In this document: piece after piece, positions 48,165 through 57,947 of the stretch
How the letters are laid out: every line of letters begins with the position of its first letter
Position numbering within the stretch: position 1 is the stretch's first letter
Origin: Oscillatoriales cyanobacterium RM2_1_1
Lineage (GTDB): Bacteria > Cyanobacteriota > Cyanobacteriia > Cyanobacteriales > Microcoleaceae
Direction: 5' to 3'
Assembly (NCBI GenBank): GCA_012033335.1
Contig: JAAURB010000011.1
Location: forward strand, 1-64,000
Length of the DNA: 64,000 bases
The notes under the pieces: model-generated
Told to the model about the DNA's origin: nothing
Databases searched by the model: none
Seen by the model: the letters and a program-made list of their open reading frames with translations, nothing else
Translations under genes and position numbers: made by a program

Positions 48165-50003
48165 TTACACTTTGGCGACCGATGGTACAACAATAGTCCG
48201 ACTTCCGGATAGACCAAAAGCCCGATGAATCACTTGCAGGGCCCGAACCCCATCGGCTTCATCCACAACGCAACTGATTTTAATTTCCGAGGTGGCAATC
48301 ATCGAGATATTAATCTGCTGCTGGGCTAGGGCTTCAAACATCCGCGCTGCAACACCGGGGGAGTTGACCATGGCGGCTCCCACCGCACTGACTTTGGCGA
48401 TCGCCCGATTGACGACCACTTCTCCACAGACCCATTGAGCTGCTGCATGTTCCAGTACTGCCTGAGCCTCATCGGCATCATCCTGGGCTACCGTGAAGGC
48501 AATATCACGAGTCAGCACGCCGTTCACAGCATGACAGCGCTGGGACTGGATGATCATATCCACACTAATATTCCGCTCCGCCAGCAAGGCAAAGATCTGA
48601 GCCGCCATCCCCGGGTGATCCGGAACATGGCGAATGGCTAATCGGGCCTGGTTTCGATCCAGGGCCACTCCCCGCACGGGCGGCAGCATTCCGTCGCCGG
48701 AATTTGAGCGGGGATTGAGCTGGAGGGAAGTGGGTTCAGGGATCACCTCAACCTTAAAGGATTTACCCAAGGCTCGTACGGCGTGATCGCAATCCTCAGC
48801 GGCGATCACACAGCTCACCTTGACCTCAGAGGTTGAAATCATCTGAATATTAATCCCAGCCTCCGCCAGGGTAATAAACATCTGGGCCGCCACCCGAGGC
48901 CGACCAATCATTCCGGCCCCCGTAATACTGACCTTGGCAATGGGGGTATCGTCTCCCCTGACTTCGGCTTGGCTGAGGTTGTTTTCTCCAACCTTAGCCA
49001 GGGTCGGTAAAATCGCATCGGCTACAGCGATCGCCTGTTTAAAAGAGTCCTGGGTGACGGTAAAGGTAATGTCGTTGATATTGCCTTCGTGGATGGACTG
49101 AATAATTAAATCTACATTCAGGCTTTGAACCGCAATTCCACCAAATAAACTGGCAGCAATTCCTGGGCGATCCGGAATCCGCAACAGGGAAATTGCCCCC
49201 TGGTTTGTGTCAAATTCCACCGTATCTACTGGATGGGTCAGTTCTAATCCCTCCAGGGGACGGGGTTGGCGCTGAGCTGCCACTACCCGTGTCCCCGGTT
49301 CATCACTCCAACTCGAGCGCACCACCAGGGGAATGCCATAGTTCCGAGCGATTTCTACCGCCCGGGGATGCAATACTTTGGCCCCCAGGCTAGCCAGTTC
49401 TAGCATTTCATCGCAGGTGATCTCCACCATTAGTTGAGCATCCGGGACAATTCGTGGATCCGTGGTTAGGATGCCCGGGACATCGGTATAGATCTCACAT
49501 TGATCGGCCTGTAACGCAGCTGCCAGAGCCACCGCTGAGGTATCAGAGCCTCCCCGCCCCAGGGTCGTAATTTCTAAATCGGCTTGTCCAGTGACTCCCT
49601 GAAATCCCGCCACTACTACGACTTTGCCCGCATTCAGATGGCGTTCCAGTCGCTCTGTATGGATTTGCAGGATTCGAGCCCGGGTATGTTCAGCTTCGGT
49701 GACAATCCCCACCTGAACCCCCGTCATAGAGATGGCCGGTTGTCCCAGTTCTTGCAATGCCATGCTCATCAGAGCAATGGTCACCTGTTCCCCCGTGGAA
49801 AGCAGCATATCCATTTCCCGACGATTGGGGCTGCTGGAAATTTCACGGGCGAGCTTGACCAATCCGTCCGTCGTCTTACCCATGGCGGAAACTACTACTA
49901 CGACCCGATGGTGGTGAGCTGTTGCCACGATCCGTTGAGCAACGGCTTGAATCCGTTCTACAGAACCGACTGAAGATCCCCCATATTTTTGTACGATTAG
50001 CAT
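48165..50003 (-). CDS. lysC: Aspartate kinase with four ACT domains
   Basis: The protein is 612 residues from the ATG at 50003 (a TTG at 50021 is possible). The amino-acid kinase domain occupies residues 1 to ~240 (IVQKYGGSSVG, GRGGSDTSAVALAAAL, YTDVPGI). Four ACT-like regulatory units fill the rest (RIPDRPGIAASLFG, VSITGAGMIGRPRVAAQMF, RHVPDHPGMAAQIF, VSAVGAAMVNSPGVAARMF). The double ACT pair is the long cyanobacterial form, regulated by Lys and/or Thr. It makes the first step of Lys/Met/Thr synthesis. Stands alone. Confidence 0.95.
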   Translation of the reverse strand: MLIVQKYGGSSVGSVERIQAVAQRIVATAHHHRVVVVVSAMGKTTDGLVKLAREISSSPNRREMDMLLSTGEQVTIALMSMALQELGQPAISMTGVQVGIVTEAEHTRARILQIHTERLERHLNAGKVVVVAGFQGVTGQADLEITTLGRGGSDTSAVALAAALQADQCEIYTDVPGILTTDPRIVPDAQLMVEITCDEMLELASLGAKVLHPRAVEIARNYGIPLVVRSSWSDEPGTRVVAAQRQPRPLEGLELTHPVDTVEFDTNQGAISLLRIPDRPGIAASLFGGIAVQSLNVDLIIQSIHEGNINDITFTVTQDSFKQAIAVADAILPTLAKVGENNLSQAEVRGDDTPIAKVSITGAGMIGRPRVAAQMFITLAEAGINIQMISTSEVKVSCVIAAEDCDHAVRALGKSFKVEVIPEPTSLQLNPRSNSGDGMLPPVRGVALDRNQARLAIRHVPDHPGMAAQIFALLAERNISVDMIIQSQRCHAVNGVLTRDIAFTVAQDDADEAQAVLEHAAAQWVCGEVVVNRAIAKVSAVGAAMVNSPGVAARMFEALAQQQINISMIATSEIKISCVVDEADGVRALQVIHRAFGLSGSRTIVVPSVAKV

Positions 50004-50127
50004 GGCATTTTGATAAGACAAATTGGGACTGAAAGCAACACTCAGAATTAAGACTATAGCTTAATTGAATTGGATCAGTATTCTATCTAACAATTCTTCT
50101 TCCTAGGGTTAACTGATTCAGATTTAT

Positions 50128-50234
50128 AGCAATCACAAATGATTTGTGAAAAGGGGCTGAAGGGGGCAATGCCCCCTTCTTACGAAGTCCCCAAACCCCT
50201 GTCTAATCTTTTTCACGAATGAGACGGGATTGCT
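50128..50234. repeat. TIR-bounded element (AGCAATC ends)
   Basis: Left end AGCAATCACAAATGATTTGTGAAAAG matches, as an imperfect inverted repeat, the right end CTTTTTCACGAATGAGACGGGATTGCT. A perfect central hairpin GAAGGGGGC / GCCCCCTTC lies between. Size ~107 bp. No target duplication is clear. It looks like a MITE of a different family from copies A, B, D and E. Confidence 0.7.
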
Positions 50235-50249
50235 GGATTAAAATTCAGG

Positions 50250-51373
50250 TTAACTAAAGTAACCCTCTAGAATCTCAGTAATCCGCTGGGCGGCATGACC
50301 ATCCCCAAAGGGATTAATTGCAGTAGCCATTCGCTGATAAGCCTCGGGGCTGTTCAGTAATTCAACGGCTGCGGTCACAATATCTGCCGTTTCAGTTCCC
50401 ACCAATTTTGCTGTTCCGGCGGTGACGGCTTCAGGCCGTTCGGTAGTTTGTCGCAGCACCAGAACGGGTTTGCCCAGGCTGGGGGCTTCTTCCTGCAAAC
50501 CCCCCGAATCCGTTAGCAGAAAATCAGCGGCAGCGATTGCCGCCACCAACTCAGCGTAATCCAGGGGTTCGGTGAGGAAAACCCGGGGATGATCACCTAA
50601 TAGGGACTTTAATGGCTCTCGTACGGTGGGATTACGATGTAAAGGCAGAAGTAAGGCCGTATCCCGACAGCGATCCAGAATTTCCAAGAACCCTTGAGCA
50701 ATATTTTTCAGGGGCTCTCCCCAATTTTCCCGGCGATGAACCGTTGAGAGCAGCAGACGATATCGTGACAAATCCAGACCGGGAATTTTCAGCTCCGGTT
50801 GCCCTTGGGCAACGGAAAGCAGGGCATCAATCACCGTATTCCCAGTGTGGTAAATTGTCCCTAGAACCCCTGAGAGTTTCAGATTTTCGACGGCTTGTAC
50901 CGTTGGGCAAAGTGAAGCTGACTGATTTGAGAGATCAACCGACGGTTGGCTTCCTCGGGATAGGGATTCAAGACGTCATCGGTGCGGAGCCCAGCTTCCA
51001 CATGGGCGATGGGAATTTTTTGGTAAAATGCAGCTAAAGCCGCTGCAAAAGCCGTGGTGGTGTCTCCCTGCACTAATACAACTTGGGGCTGAAGCTGTTG
51101 AAACAGGGATTCTAATCCCTGCAAACTCCGACAGGTAATATCCGTCAAGGTTTGTTTGGGCTGCATGATTTGCAGATCATGGCTGGCGGTAATGTTGAAC
51201 AACTGCATCACCTGTTCTACCATTTCTCGATGCTGTCCCGTCAGAATTACCTGAGTTGCAAATCGTGGGGCGTGTTGTAGCGCTTGAATCACAGGGGCAA
51301 GTTTGATGGCTTCGGGTCTTGTACCCAGGACAATGGCGGCACGAATCTGAGGTTTTATGGAGGAGTTTGACAT
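50250..51373 (-). pseudogene. wecB: UDP-N-acetylglucosamine 2-epimerase with one frameshift
   Basis: Two frames on the minus strand, 51373-50879 and 50834-50250, form one ~375-residue epimerase. The first has GTRPEAIKLAPV, GQH, QGDTTTAFA and HVEAGLRT; the second has STVHRREN, LPLHRNP, LTDSGGLQEEAP and the RQTTERPEA motif. Adding one C to the GGG run at 50905-50907 restores HFAPTVQAVENLKLSGV. All key residues are kept, so loss of function is doubtful; a sequencing undercall is likelier. It makes UDP-ManNAc for surface polysaccharide. Confidence 0.88.
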
Positions 51374-51376
51374 AAG

Positions 51377-51418
51377 TTTAACTTTAGAAATTTAACTTTA
51401 GAAATCTAACTTTGGCAA
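51377..51418. repeat. 14-bp tandem duplication upstream of the epimerase
   Basis: TTTAACTTTAGAAA is repeated at 51377-51390 and 51391-51404, with a partial third copy. A further near-repeat GAAAAGCTTAATCT lies just beyond. It sits in the leader of the epimerase gene. Confidence 0.75.
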
Positions 51419-51533
51419 TTCACTTCAAGACCTCAATTTGAAAAGCTTAATCTGAAAAGCTAAAAAACTTTAATCCGAAACTATTCTAGAACCCTCTGAT
51501 AGAACGATTCTGAAATATTGACTGTAACTGCTA

Positions 51534-52205
51534 ATGCCCCATCGATACATCCTGTTTCACAAACCTTACAACGTTCTGAGTCAATTCACTGATCGAGTCA
51601 CTGATCGAGTCACCGACCCAGATCTGAACCAGACTTCTGAGGAGAATGGGGTGGCTCCCCGACGACAAACGCTGAGAGATTATCTGTCAATTCCTGATGT
51701 TTATCCGGTGGGACGATTGGATCAGGATAGTGAAGGGTTGCTCTTACTGACTGATCACGCCCAACTGCAACATCGCCTCAGTCATCCCCAATTTCATCAC
51801 CCTCGCACCTATTGGGTTCAAGTGGAACGAATTCCCGATACTAAAGCACTGGAACGTCTGGAAACTGGAGTAGCCATCAAAGGCTATCAAACCCAGCTGG
51901 CTCAGGTGAGAGTGCTCCCGGAGGAGCCGGATTTACCACCCCGTGATCCCCCGATTCGATTTCGCAAGACCGTTCCCACGAGTTGGTTGGAGCTAATCCT
52001 GACAGAGGGTAAAAATCGCCAGGTGCGACGAATGACAGCAGCGGTCGGGTTTCCGACTTTGCGACTGGTGCGGATAGCGATCGCGGACTTGACCCTAACG
52101 GGTTTAGCTCCCGGTCAATGGCGAGATCTGACCCCAGTTGAGATTGACCAACTCCTCCAGCGCACCAGACATTACCCCGGCAGGAGACGAGTTTCCTCAG
52201 GCTAG
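51534..52205 (+). CDS. RsuA/RluE-family pseudouridine synthase
   Basis: The 223-residue rRNA pseudouridine synthase lacks an S4 domain. The catalytic motif [13 protein letters not shown] carries the Asp, and the C-terminal [11 protein letters not shown] motif is present. A 12-bp in-frame duplication (ACTGATCGAGTC, near 51588-51615) gives [10 protein letters not shown] inside an early loop and may be recent. It is divergent from the epimerase gene. Length and absence of S4 fit RluE, but the exact rRNA site is unknown. Confidence 0.9.
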   Translation: MPHRYILFHKPYNVLSQFTDRVTDRVTDPDLNQTSEENGVAPRRQTLRDYLSIPDVYPVGRLDQDSEGLLLLTDHAQLQHRLSHPQFHHPRTYWVQVERIPDTKALERLETGVAIKGYQTQLAQVRVLPEEPDLPPRDPPIRFRKTVPTSWLELILTEGKNRQVRRMTAAVGFPTLRLVRIAIADLTLTGLAPGQWRDLTPVEIDQLLQRTRHYPGRRRVSSG

Positions 52206-52224
52206 ATTCAAGCCAGATATCGAG

Positions 52225-52968
52225 TTATGGTTCAAAAATCGCGCCTCGCTGCATCAGATCTTGCTTGACCTCCGGCGATAGACCAGAATCATGCCATAAT
52301 CTAGCCTGGCTAACATTTGCCCCGGTCAAGTCTACCCGACTCAAATTTGTTAAAGCCAAACCCGCTTGGTGCAGGTCAGCATTGATCAATACGGCATCGC
52401 TCAGGTCGGCATGACTCAGGTTGGAGTTACTCAAGTTAGCGTCTTTCAGATTGGCCTGGCTCAGATTTGCGCCACTCAGGTTAGCCAGAACCAGGCTCAC
52501 CCGGTGGAGATCGGCCCCGGTTAAGTCTGTATCACTCAGGAGTGCCCCGCTCAAATCTGCCCCGCTGAGATTAGCCGCCCTGAAATTCGCACCACTTAGA
52601 TCCGCATCACTCAGGTTTGCTCCCCGGAAGTATGTCCCGGCAAAGCTAGCGCCACTGAGATCTAGTCCCGCCAGATCAACTCCCAGCATTCTGGCTCCCT
52701 CAAAGTCTGCGGTTACGTTCAATCTGGCAAGCTTTCCCAACTCTTTAAAGTTCTCAGTCGGAGCCTCTACAACGGACTGGATGATTTTTTGCAGAGGAAG
52801 AAAATCGCATCCCTGGGCGGCGGCTTGTTGGGTCAGGGTTTGCAACTCTCTCACGGCCAAGTCAGAGACGATATTTTGCGATCGCAGCCAAATTGCCAGG
52901 TGCCGTTCCAGTACCGCCAGGCGATTGGGGCTGACATTTTGGGGCCAAAGCCCTTCTATACTAGTCAT
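52225..52968 (-). CDS. Pentapeptide-repeat protein
   Basis: The 247-residue protein has ~80 N-terminal helical residues (SQNIVSDLAVRELQTLTQQA), then about 30 consecutive pentapeptide units of A(D/N)LSx type (SGASFAG, ADLSGANF, ANLSQANL) forming a right-handed beta-helix, and a short acidic end. Known pentapeptide proteins include DNA mimics and structural scaffolds. The function here is unknown. Cytoplasmic, no signal peptide. Confidence 0.88.
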   Translation of the reverse strand: MTSIEGLWPQNVSPNRLAVLERHLAIWLRSQNIVSDLAVRELQTLTQQAAAQGCDFLPLQKIIQSVVEAPTENFKELGKLARLNVTADFEGARMLGVDLAGLDLSGASFAGTYFRGANLSDADLSGANFRAANLSGADLSGALLSDTDLTGADLHRVSLVLANLSGANLSQANLKDANLSNSNLSHADLSDAVLINADLHQAGLALTNLSRVDLTGANVSQARLWHDSGLSPEVKQDLMQRGAIFEP

Positions 52969-53001
52969 GCTTTAGGAATATTGAGTAAAGAGCAGATGGT
53001 C

Positions 53002-53541
53002 TTACGGCAAATTCCCCAGTTGGTTGGAGATCGCAAAGCAATCGTCCTGGGCCGTTGCCGTTGGAATGGTAACCTGGGCTGGAAATTGTACTAATTGGGG
53101 ATGCTCCGGTAGCCAGGAACCAACTCTGGGTTGGAAGTCATGGGCCTGCTGCCACAGGATTTGGAGGGCTTGCTCTAGCTGGGCAGCCAACTGATTCACC
53201 ACTTGTACCTGTTCACAAATCTTGGGCCATTTTTGCTGGGCTTGAAGTTCGTAGAGCTTGGTTTGCTTGACAATCAGTTGCGCCCGAACCTTCTTGAGCT
53301 TCAGCCGCACGGATTTCAATTCCCGATCCAGTTCTTCCAGATTAAACTGCCATTTTTTCATCTCTTGCTCACAGGTTTGGCGATATTCTGCTAAGGATTC
53401 TGGTCGGTTATCTTGAGGAAACATCAGCTTCAGATGAAATCCTCCCCGCTGCCGACGCAATAACGTGTACTGGGCTTGAACCGTTTCAACCTGACTTTTA
53501 ATTTGATTCCACTCGGTTTGTAACTCTTGAATCTGGCTCAT
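53002..53541 (-). CDS. Coiled-coil protein, function unknown
   Basis: The 179-residue protein is almost all helix: a long coiled coil at ~1-60 and 70-135 (QIQELQTEWNQIKSQVET, ELDRELKSVRLKLKKVRAQL) broken by a short GGFHLKLMFP strand segment. A non-helical tail has two Pro-rich stretches (WLPEHPQLVQFP). No membrane helix or signal. I do not recognise the family. It lies ~30 nt beyond the pentapeptide gene's start on the same strand and may be cotranscribed with it. Confidence 0.75.
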   Translation of the reverse strand: MSQIQELQTEWNQIKSQVETVQAQYTLLRRQRGGFHLKLMFPQDNRPESLAEYRQTCEQEMKKWQFNLEELDRELKSVRLKLKKVRAQLIVKQTKLYELQAQQKWPKICEQVQVVNQLAAQLEQALQILWQQAHDFQPRVGSWLPEHPQLVQFPAQVTIPTATAQDDCFAISNQLGNLP

Positions 53542-53617
53542 AGGATGATCCTGAATAGATTTTGGATGATTGACTGGATACTCTAAGAAAATCGTATTGG
53601 ATATTTTATTGGATAGT

Positions 53618-53706
53618 CAGTAGCTTGACGCCATTAATTAGACGATTGATGGGGCGAAGCCCCAGACCCCCTGCCATTTAACAATCAACTACAACCACCT
53701 GCTTAT
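53618..53706. repeat. MITE-like element, copy D
   Basis: The shortest copy: ends AGTAGCTTGACGCCATTAATTAG and ...ACAACCACCTGCTTATA enclose a compact GGGGCGAAGCCCC hairpin. It is a likely deletion derivative of the A/E form. Confidence 0.7.
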
Positions 53707-53952
53707 AAGTATCTTGGATTCACGATCCGGGCGCAGGTCTGCCCTCAAGACCTGGCATTTTTAGAGAGCCAAGAGCAATCTTTGAGATTGAGATTTTTGA
53801 GATTGAGATTAGTGTTGACCTGGAACCATTGGAAACTCGCGTCGCCAACAGACCCTCACTAGAAATATCCTATGAGTTTACCAGAGAACCGTAGAGTTGC
53901 TTAGATCCTGACCAGGGTTCAATTTCAGGGCTGCTGAGGATTATGAACTCAA

Positions 53953-53981
53953 GGTGAAACAGCCGTCTCGGCTGTTTCACC
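53953..53981. repeat. Perfect 13-bp hairpin, AGCCGTCTCGGCT family
   Basis: GGTGAAACAGCCG and CGGCTGTTTCACC pair perfectly around a TCT loop. It is followed by CCAGG and a GCCTGCCCCACAAGA block at 54032-54049 that matches the element near 39590. It lies in a 577-base gene-free region between the coiled-coil gene and dnaX; apart from these repeats and copy D I see nothing else there. Confidence 0.75.
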
Positions 53982-54119
53982 CCAGGCAGGTTCAGATTTG
54001 CATCCGAGTAGTCTGGGCTGTTTCTCACCGAGCATCTTGCCTGCCCCACAAGATTTGCATTTGATTTGATAGAGGTTTCTGAGCCGTGTTCAAGGTCTCG
54101 CTGGAACCTAAATTTTTAG

Positions 54120-56266
54120 CTAGAACGGTACGTCTTTGTTATCTAACTTAGGATGGGCTGTGAACAGATCTGATCTTACCCTGGTGGAGAGTTGACCTGC
54201 CGCTGGCCCAGGCTGCATTGGGTTCGGAGCCTCAACTTTGCTCAAGGGCTGTGTAATCTGCCCTTCAAACATGACAATCAGTCGTTGAGCCGCCTGAGTC
54301 ACGGCATCAGCATCCGCCTGGAGCAGGGCAGCATGATTGAGGGCTGTTTCGTCTGTGGTTTCATTGATAGTTTCATCTGCGGTTTGATTGGTCTTTTGAG
54401 CCAGAACGGATCGGGCTTGTGGCAGCCTGGAGGAGTCAGCAGAAGCCTGGGTTGGAGCGGGGATTGGAGGTGCTGCTGATTGTTCAGGGGATCCTACGGG
54501 TGATGGAGCAGCCTCAGGAACAGCAATGGATCGCGGGGTGATAAATTGTCCGGATGCACTGTCCTGAACCCTCGAGGGAAAAGCTTTTGCGGCTGATTTT
54601 GGATCCGGAATATCCAGCAATACCTTGACGGGATGGTTCAGGGCCCGCTGAAAGGCTTCCTCAACTTTATTGGCTCGAATCATCCGAATCCTTTGCAGGT
54701 CATCAATATCAATATTAGCCACATGGCCATCAAATTTTGCCAATCGACCATGGGATCGCAAAATCACCTGCAATGAACTGGGAACATAGGTGAGAATCTG
54801 TTGCCAGATGTCCTCCAGGTTATAGTCTTCAATAATGTCTGCAATGTCTGCAATGTCAGGACTGGAAGTTGCTGCTGAACGGTTATCCGGGATTGACTCT
54901 ACAATTGACTCGACAGAGGCAACTGCGTCCGACCTTGAACCTTCAGGGGAAGCCGAAGAGGCAGGTGTTAACTCAGCTTGAACCGATGGGGATTGAGCTG
55001 GGGTAGATGGGGCTGAATGGGTTGGGGCTGAATGGGTTGGGGTTGAATTGATTAAAGCCGAATGGGTTGGGGTTGAATTGATTAAAGCTGAAGGGGTTGG
55101 AGTGGAACGGGTAGGAGCTGAAATTGGCTGAGCCAAAGCGGGCTGAACGGAACCTGATCTAACCTGACCAGACCTCAGAGCGCAGGGCAACAAACCCAGC
55201 AAAGTCACCTCCAACCAGAGTCGGGGTTGAGTAGTCTGCTTCAACTGCCCTTCACTACTGCGGAGGTGTTGTTGACTCTGAAGGATCAGTTCGGTGTCCC
55301 AGGATTGGGAGAATTGGCAGAGGGCCTGCCAGGTCGAGGAAGTCAGCTTAACCAGATCTCCCCGGCCTGGGGCTGTCCTGGCAATCAGTAAATCCCGATA
55401 AAACTCGGCTAAGTTTTGCAAAAGAACAATCGGTTCCCGACCCCGATCCAAAATTTGACGAGTCTGATCCAGAACGGCTGTCAGGTCTTCGGAGCTAATG
55501 GCCTGCAGGAGCTCCAGCAAGTCCTGTTCCGGCACAGCCCCGACGAGATCCCAAACTTTTTCCAGGGTTACTTCTCCCTCGAACAGGCTCAACTGATCCA
55601 GCAAGCTTTCAGCATCCCGCAAACCGCCTTGGGCAATTTGGGCCACCAGTTGCAGGGCTTCAGGGGTGATCTTAATCGCCTCCGCCTGAGCAATCATTTG
55701 TAGATGCTGCACCATCGCGTCTAGAGGAATCCGACGAAAATCAAACCGCTGGCAGCGAGAAATAATCGTGGGCAAAACCCGCTGCGGATCCGTGGTCGCT
55801 AGGATGAAAACAACCCGTTGAGGGGGCTCCTCCAGGGTTTTCAGGAGGGCATTGAAGGCGGCTGTACTCAGCATGTGACATTCATCAATCACATAAACTT
55901 TGTAACGACATTGCACAGGGCAAACTGGGCCCGTTCAATCAAGTCGCGAATATTATCGACTCCAGTGTTACTGGCTGCGTCAATCTCAATCACATCAAGG
56001 GCGGAGCCGCTGGCAATCCCCCGACAGACTTCACATTCGCCGCAGGGCTGCTGGGTGGGGCGATCGCTTGTCAGACAATTCAATGACTTGGCCATAATCC
56101 GAGCGCTAGAGGTTTTCCCAGTTCCCCTTGGCCCTGCAAACAGGTAGGCTGGGGCGACCCGATCACTCTCCAAGGCGCTGATCAAGGTAGAGGCGATCGC
56201 GGTTTGACCTACCAGTTGTGTAAAAGTTTGAGGACGATACTTATGATGTAGAGGTTCGTAGGCCAC
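54120..56266 (-). CDS. dnaX: DNA polymerase III subunit gamma/tau, one apparent frameshift
   Basis: ~715 residues if one C is added to the GGG run at 55918-55920, which restores [18 protein letters not shown] across the two frames 56266-55889 and 55916-54120. The clamp-loader ATPase has Walker A G45-PRGTGKTS, the zinc-binding Cys set (CGECEVC), DECH in VIDECHMLS, and the sensor [10 protein letters not shown] ~100-residue Ser/Thr/Pro linker holds 30-bp direct repeats, followed by a C-terminal domain (PVKVLLDI). No intein is present. As dnaX is essential, the break is most probably a sequencing error; a programmed shift is less likely because there is no A-run slippery site. Confidence 0.93.
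55031..55090. repeat. 30-bp minisatellite inside dnaX
   Basis: Two 30-bp units (beginning AATGGGTTGGGG and ending AAAGCCG / AAAGCTG) are direct tandem repeats with one difference, in frame, encoding a repeating Ser-Thr-Pro-rich linker. Shorter GGCTGAATGGGTTGG repeats lie just before. Confidence 0.8.
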
Positions 56267-56775
56267 AGTTCAGATTGGCTTTAAGCAGTGAATCTATAGT
56301 AACGCAGGAGGCTAGGGACATCCATCTCCGCTCCTGGGGTCAGGGTTTGGATGGGGCCTTGAGATTGAGCGTTAAAACTGAGTGTTAGAATGGCCTGGGA
56401 GAAGATTTCGATAATATTTTTTTAGATTATGGAATTACATTAATTCGGATTAAACTAAACTGTAGGCAAAGTTAAAATTGACCTAGTTGGAGATATTAGA
56501 TTCCCAGGGGCAAATATTATTGGGTTCTGTCCACTTGCCCCTGAACTGTATAACGCTTGAAAGATAGATAGATGAACATCATAGTGCGGGCTTCAGATCA
56601 ACCTGATTGGGGTTAAGTCCATGATTTTCACCCTATGGGCTAGGGCCAGGTAGAACACCCCGACGTTGAGCCTCAGCTACAAGACTCAGATGAAACTAAA
56701 GGTAAAGCTGAGATCATCCCTGGATCAATCCAGGTCAAGCCCGATGAAATTTGCTGTTTTTTTAAACTCAGGTTT
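56267..56775. other. Intergenic region with one inverted repeat
   Basis: A ~509-base stretch upstream of dnaX (-) and the next plus-strand gene, so it should hold both promoters. CAGGGGCAA / TTGCCCCTG at 56505-56513 and 56535-56543 form a perfect 9-bp stem with a 21-nt loop and no T-run. A small RNA or leader element is possible but not shown. Confidence 0.5.
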
Positions 56776-57609
56776 ATGGTTGCTTTCCCATCTTTGACAG
56801 AATCCCAACTTGCCCAAGCCCCCTCCAGTCCAACTTCAGGTTTATTACCCAAATCACTTCCCCCGGAGACTATTTGGATGGGAGCTTCCGGGTTACTGTT
56901 GTTGCTGCTTTTGCTCGCTTCATTTTTGCTGAATGCCCAAGCCCAGAGACTCAAAAAAGAGCTGAATAAAGAAATCTTTAGAAATCGCGAACTTCAGAAG
57001 AAATACAAACTGGCCCTCTCCACCATTTCCAAAATGGAGAAGAACCCTGACCTGATCCATTCCCGGGAATTCAACCTGGATTATCTCAGAATGCGGATGG
57101 CAGAGGATGTATTTCACTATGCGATTCTAGTGCAAATCAAGATGAAGGTCAAGCAACAAATTGCCCAAGCCCTACGACCCAAACAGGCCGCTGTCGGGGA
57201 ACAGGGCACGGGGGGCACCGCTGGGGTAGCGCGTCAGGTAGACTCTACATTTGATGTGGTGTACGAAACTGGAGAGGGCATGGTCACCAAGAAACGAGTG
57301 TTGTTTCGGATTCAAATTCGGTTAATGAAGCTCCCCACCCAGACCACCTCCAAAACGATTGATCAGATTATCGATTGCCTAGAAACCTATCTGAGTCCCT
57401 CCGAAGATCATGATATCTGGCAACCCACCATCCAGGGACGGTTGGCCAGTATTCGCTGGGATCAAAAGGCAAAACCAACCCCAATGCTGGTACTAGAACA
57501 ATCCAATGAAGGCATGAATGTCACCCTGAAAGTCAAACGCCAGACCCCCGGAACTGGGCTGATCGATCCTGAAACCATATCGGCGAATCAGGCCCAAAAT
57601 CAGGGTTAA
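56776..57609 (+). CDS. Conserved cyanobacterial membrane-anchored protein of unknown function
   Basis: The 277-residue protein has a single strong membrane helix at ~35-55 (GASGLLLLLLLLASFLLNA), followed by a coiled-coil segment (RLKKELNKEIFRNRELQKKYK) and a soluble alpha/beta domain (FRIQIRLMKLPTQTTSKTIDQIIDCLETYL). No signal cleavage site is evident. No Shine-Dalgarno is clear. Function unknown. It is divergent from dnaX, with a ~500-base shared upstream region. Confidence 0.78.
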   Translation: MVAFPSLTESQLAQAPSSPTSGLLPKSLPPETIWMGASGLLLLLLLLASFLLNAQAQRLKKELNKEIFRNRELQKKYKLALSTISKMEKNPDLIHSREFNLDYLRMRMAEDVFHYAILVQIKMKVKQQIAQALRPKQAAVGEQGTGGTAGVARQVDSTFDVVYETGEGMVTKKRVLFRIQIRLMKLPTQTTSKTIDQIIDCLETYLSPSEDHDIWQPTIQGRLASIRWDQKAKPTPMLVLEQSNEGMNVTLKVKRQTPGTGLIDPETISANQAQNQG

Positions 57610-57695
57610 AATCTCTACGCTATTATTGCAATGTAGGGTTAGTTTGAAATTTAGATTTGATCGCTTATAATTTGAGTATAGATAGTTTACTAATC

Positions 57696-57812
57696 AGTAG
57701 CTCAACGCAATTAATTAGAAGATTGATGGGGGGTGAAGGGGGCACTGCCCAGTTCTTGGGGCTTAGCCCCAGATTCTCTTCCATTTAATAATTAATGACA
57801 ACCACCTACTTA
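57696..57812. repeat. MITE-like element, copy E
   Basis: Ends AGTAGCTCAACGCAATTAATTAG and ...ACAACCACCTACTTA flank a GC-rich core with GGGGCTTAGCCCC. An 8-bp TAATCAGT occurs on both sides (57691-57698; 57830-57837), but its left copy overlaps the element end, so it may be chance. It lies in a ~340-base gap before the coiled-coil pair. Confidence 0.7.
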
Positions 57813-57947
57813 TTGTTAGTCGATATCAATAATCAGTCTGAGATTTTCTAAAATTTTTTAACATTAGGACTCAGATAGATCTATCAAAAGTTGCTATCAT
57901 GAGTGTAACCGGATCAAGGCCAATTCCTCCTTCAGGATAAATTTCCA

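Noticed and set aside
54120-56266. dnaX frameshift as a programmed gamma/tau shift
   Set aside because: Programmed shifts use an A-run slippery site near the middle of the gene. Here the break is early, in a C run, before the DECH motif, so a sequencing error fits better.
54120-56266. Intein in dnaX
   Set aside because: Some cyanobacterial dnaX genes hold inteins, but I see no intein blocks or homing-endonuclease motifs. The ATPase reads through once one base is added.
56267-56775. 6S RNA or tmRNA in the gap upstream of dnaX
   Set aside because: Only one short stem is visible. No extended 6S-like hairpin or tag-peptide reading frame could be supported.
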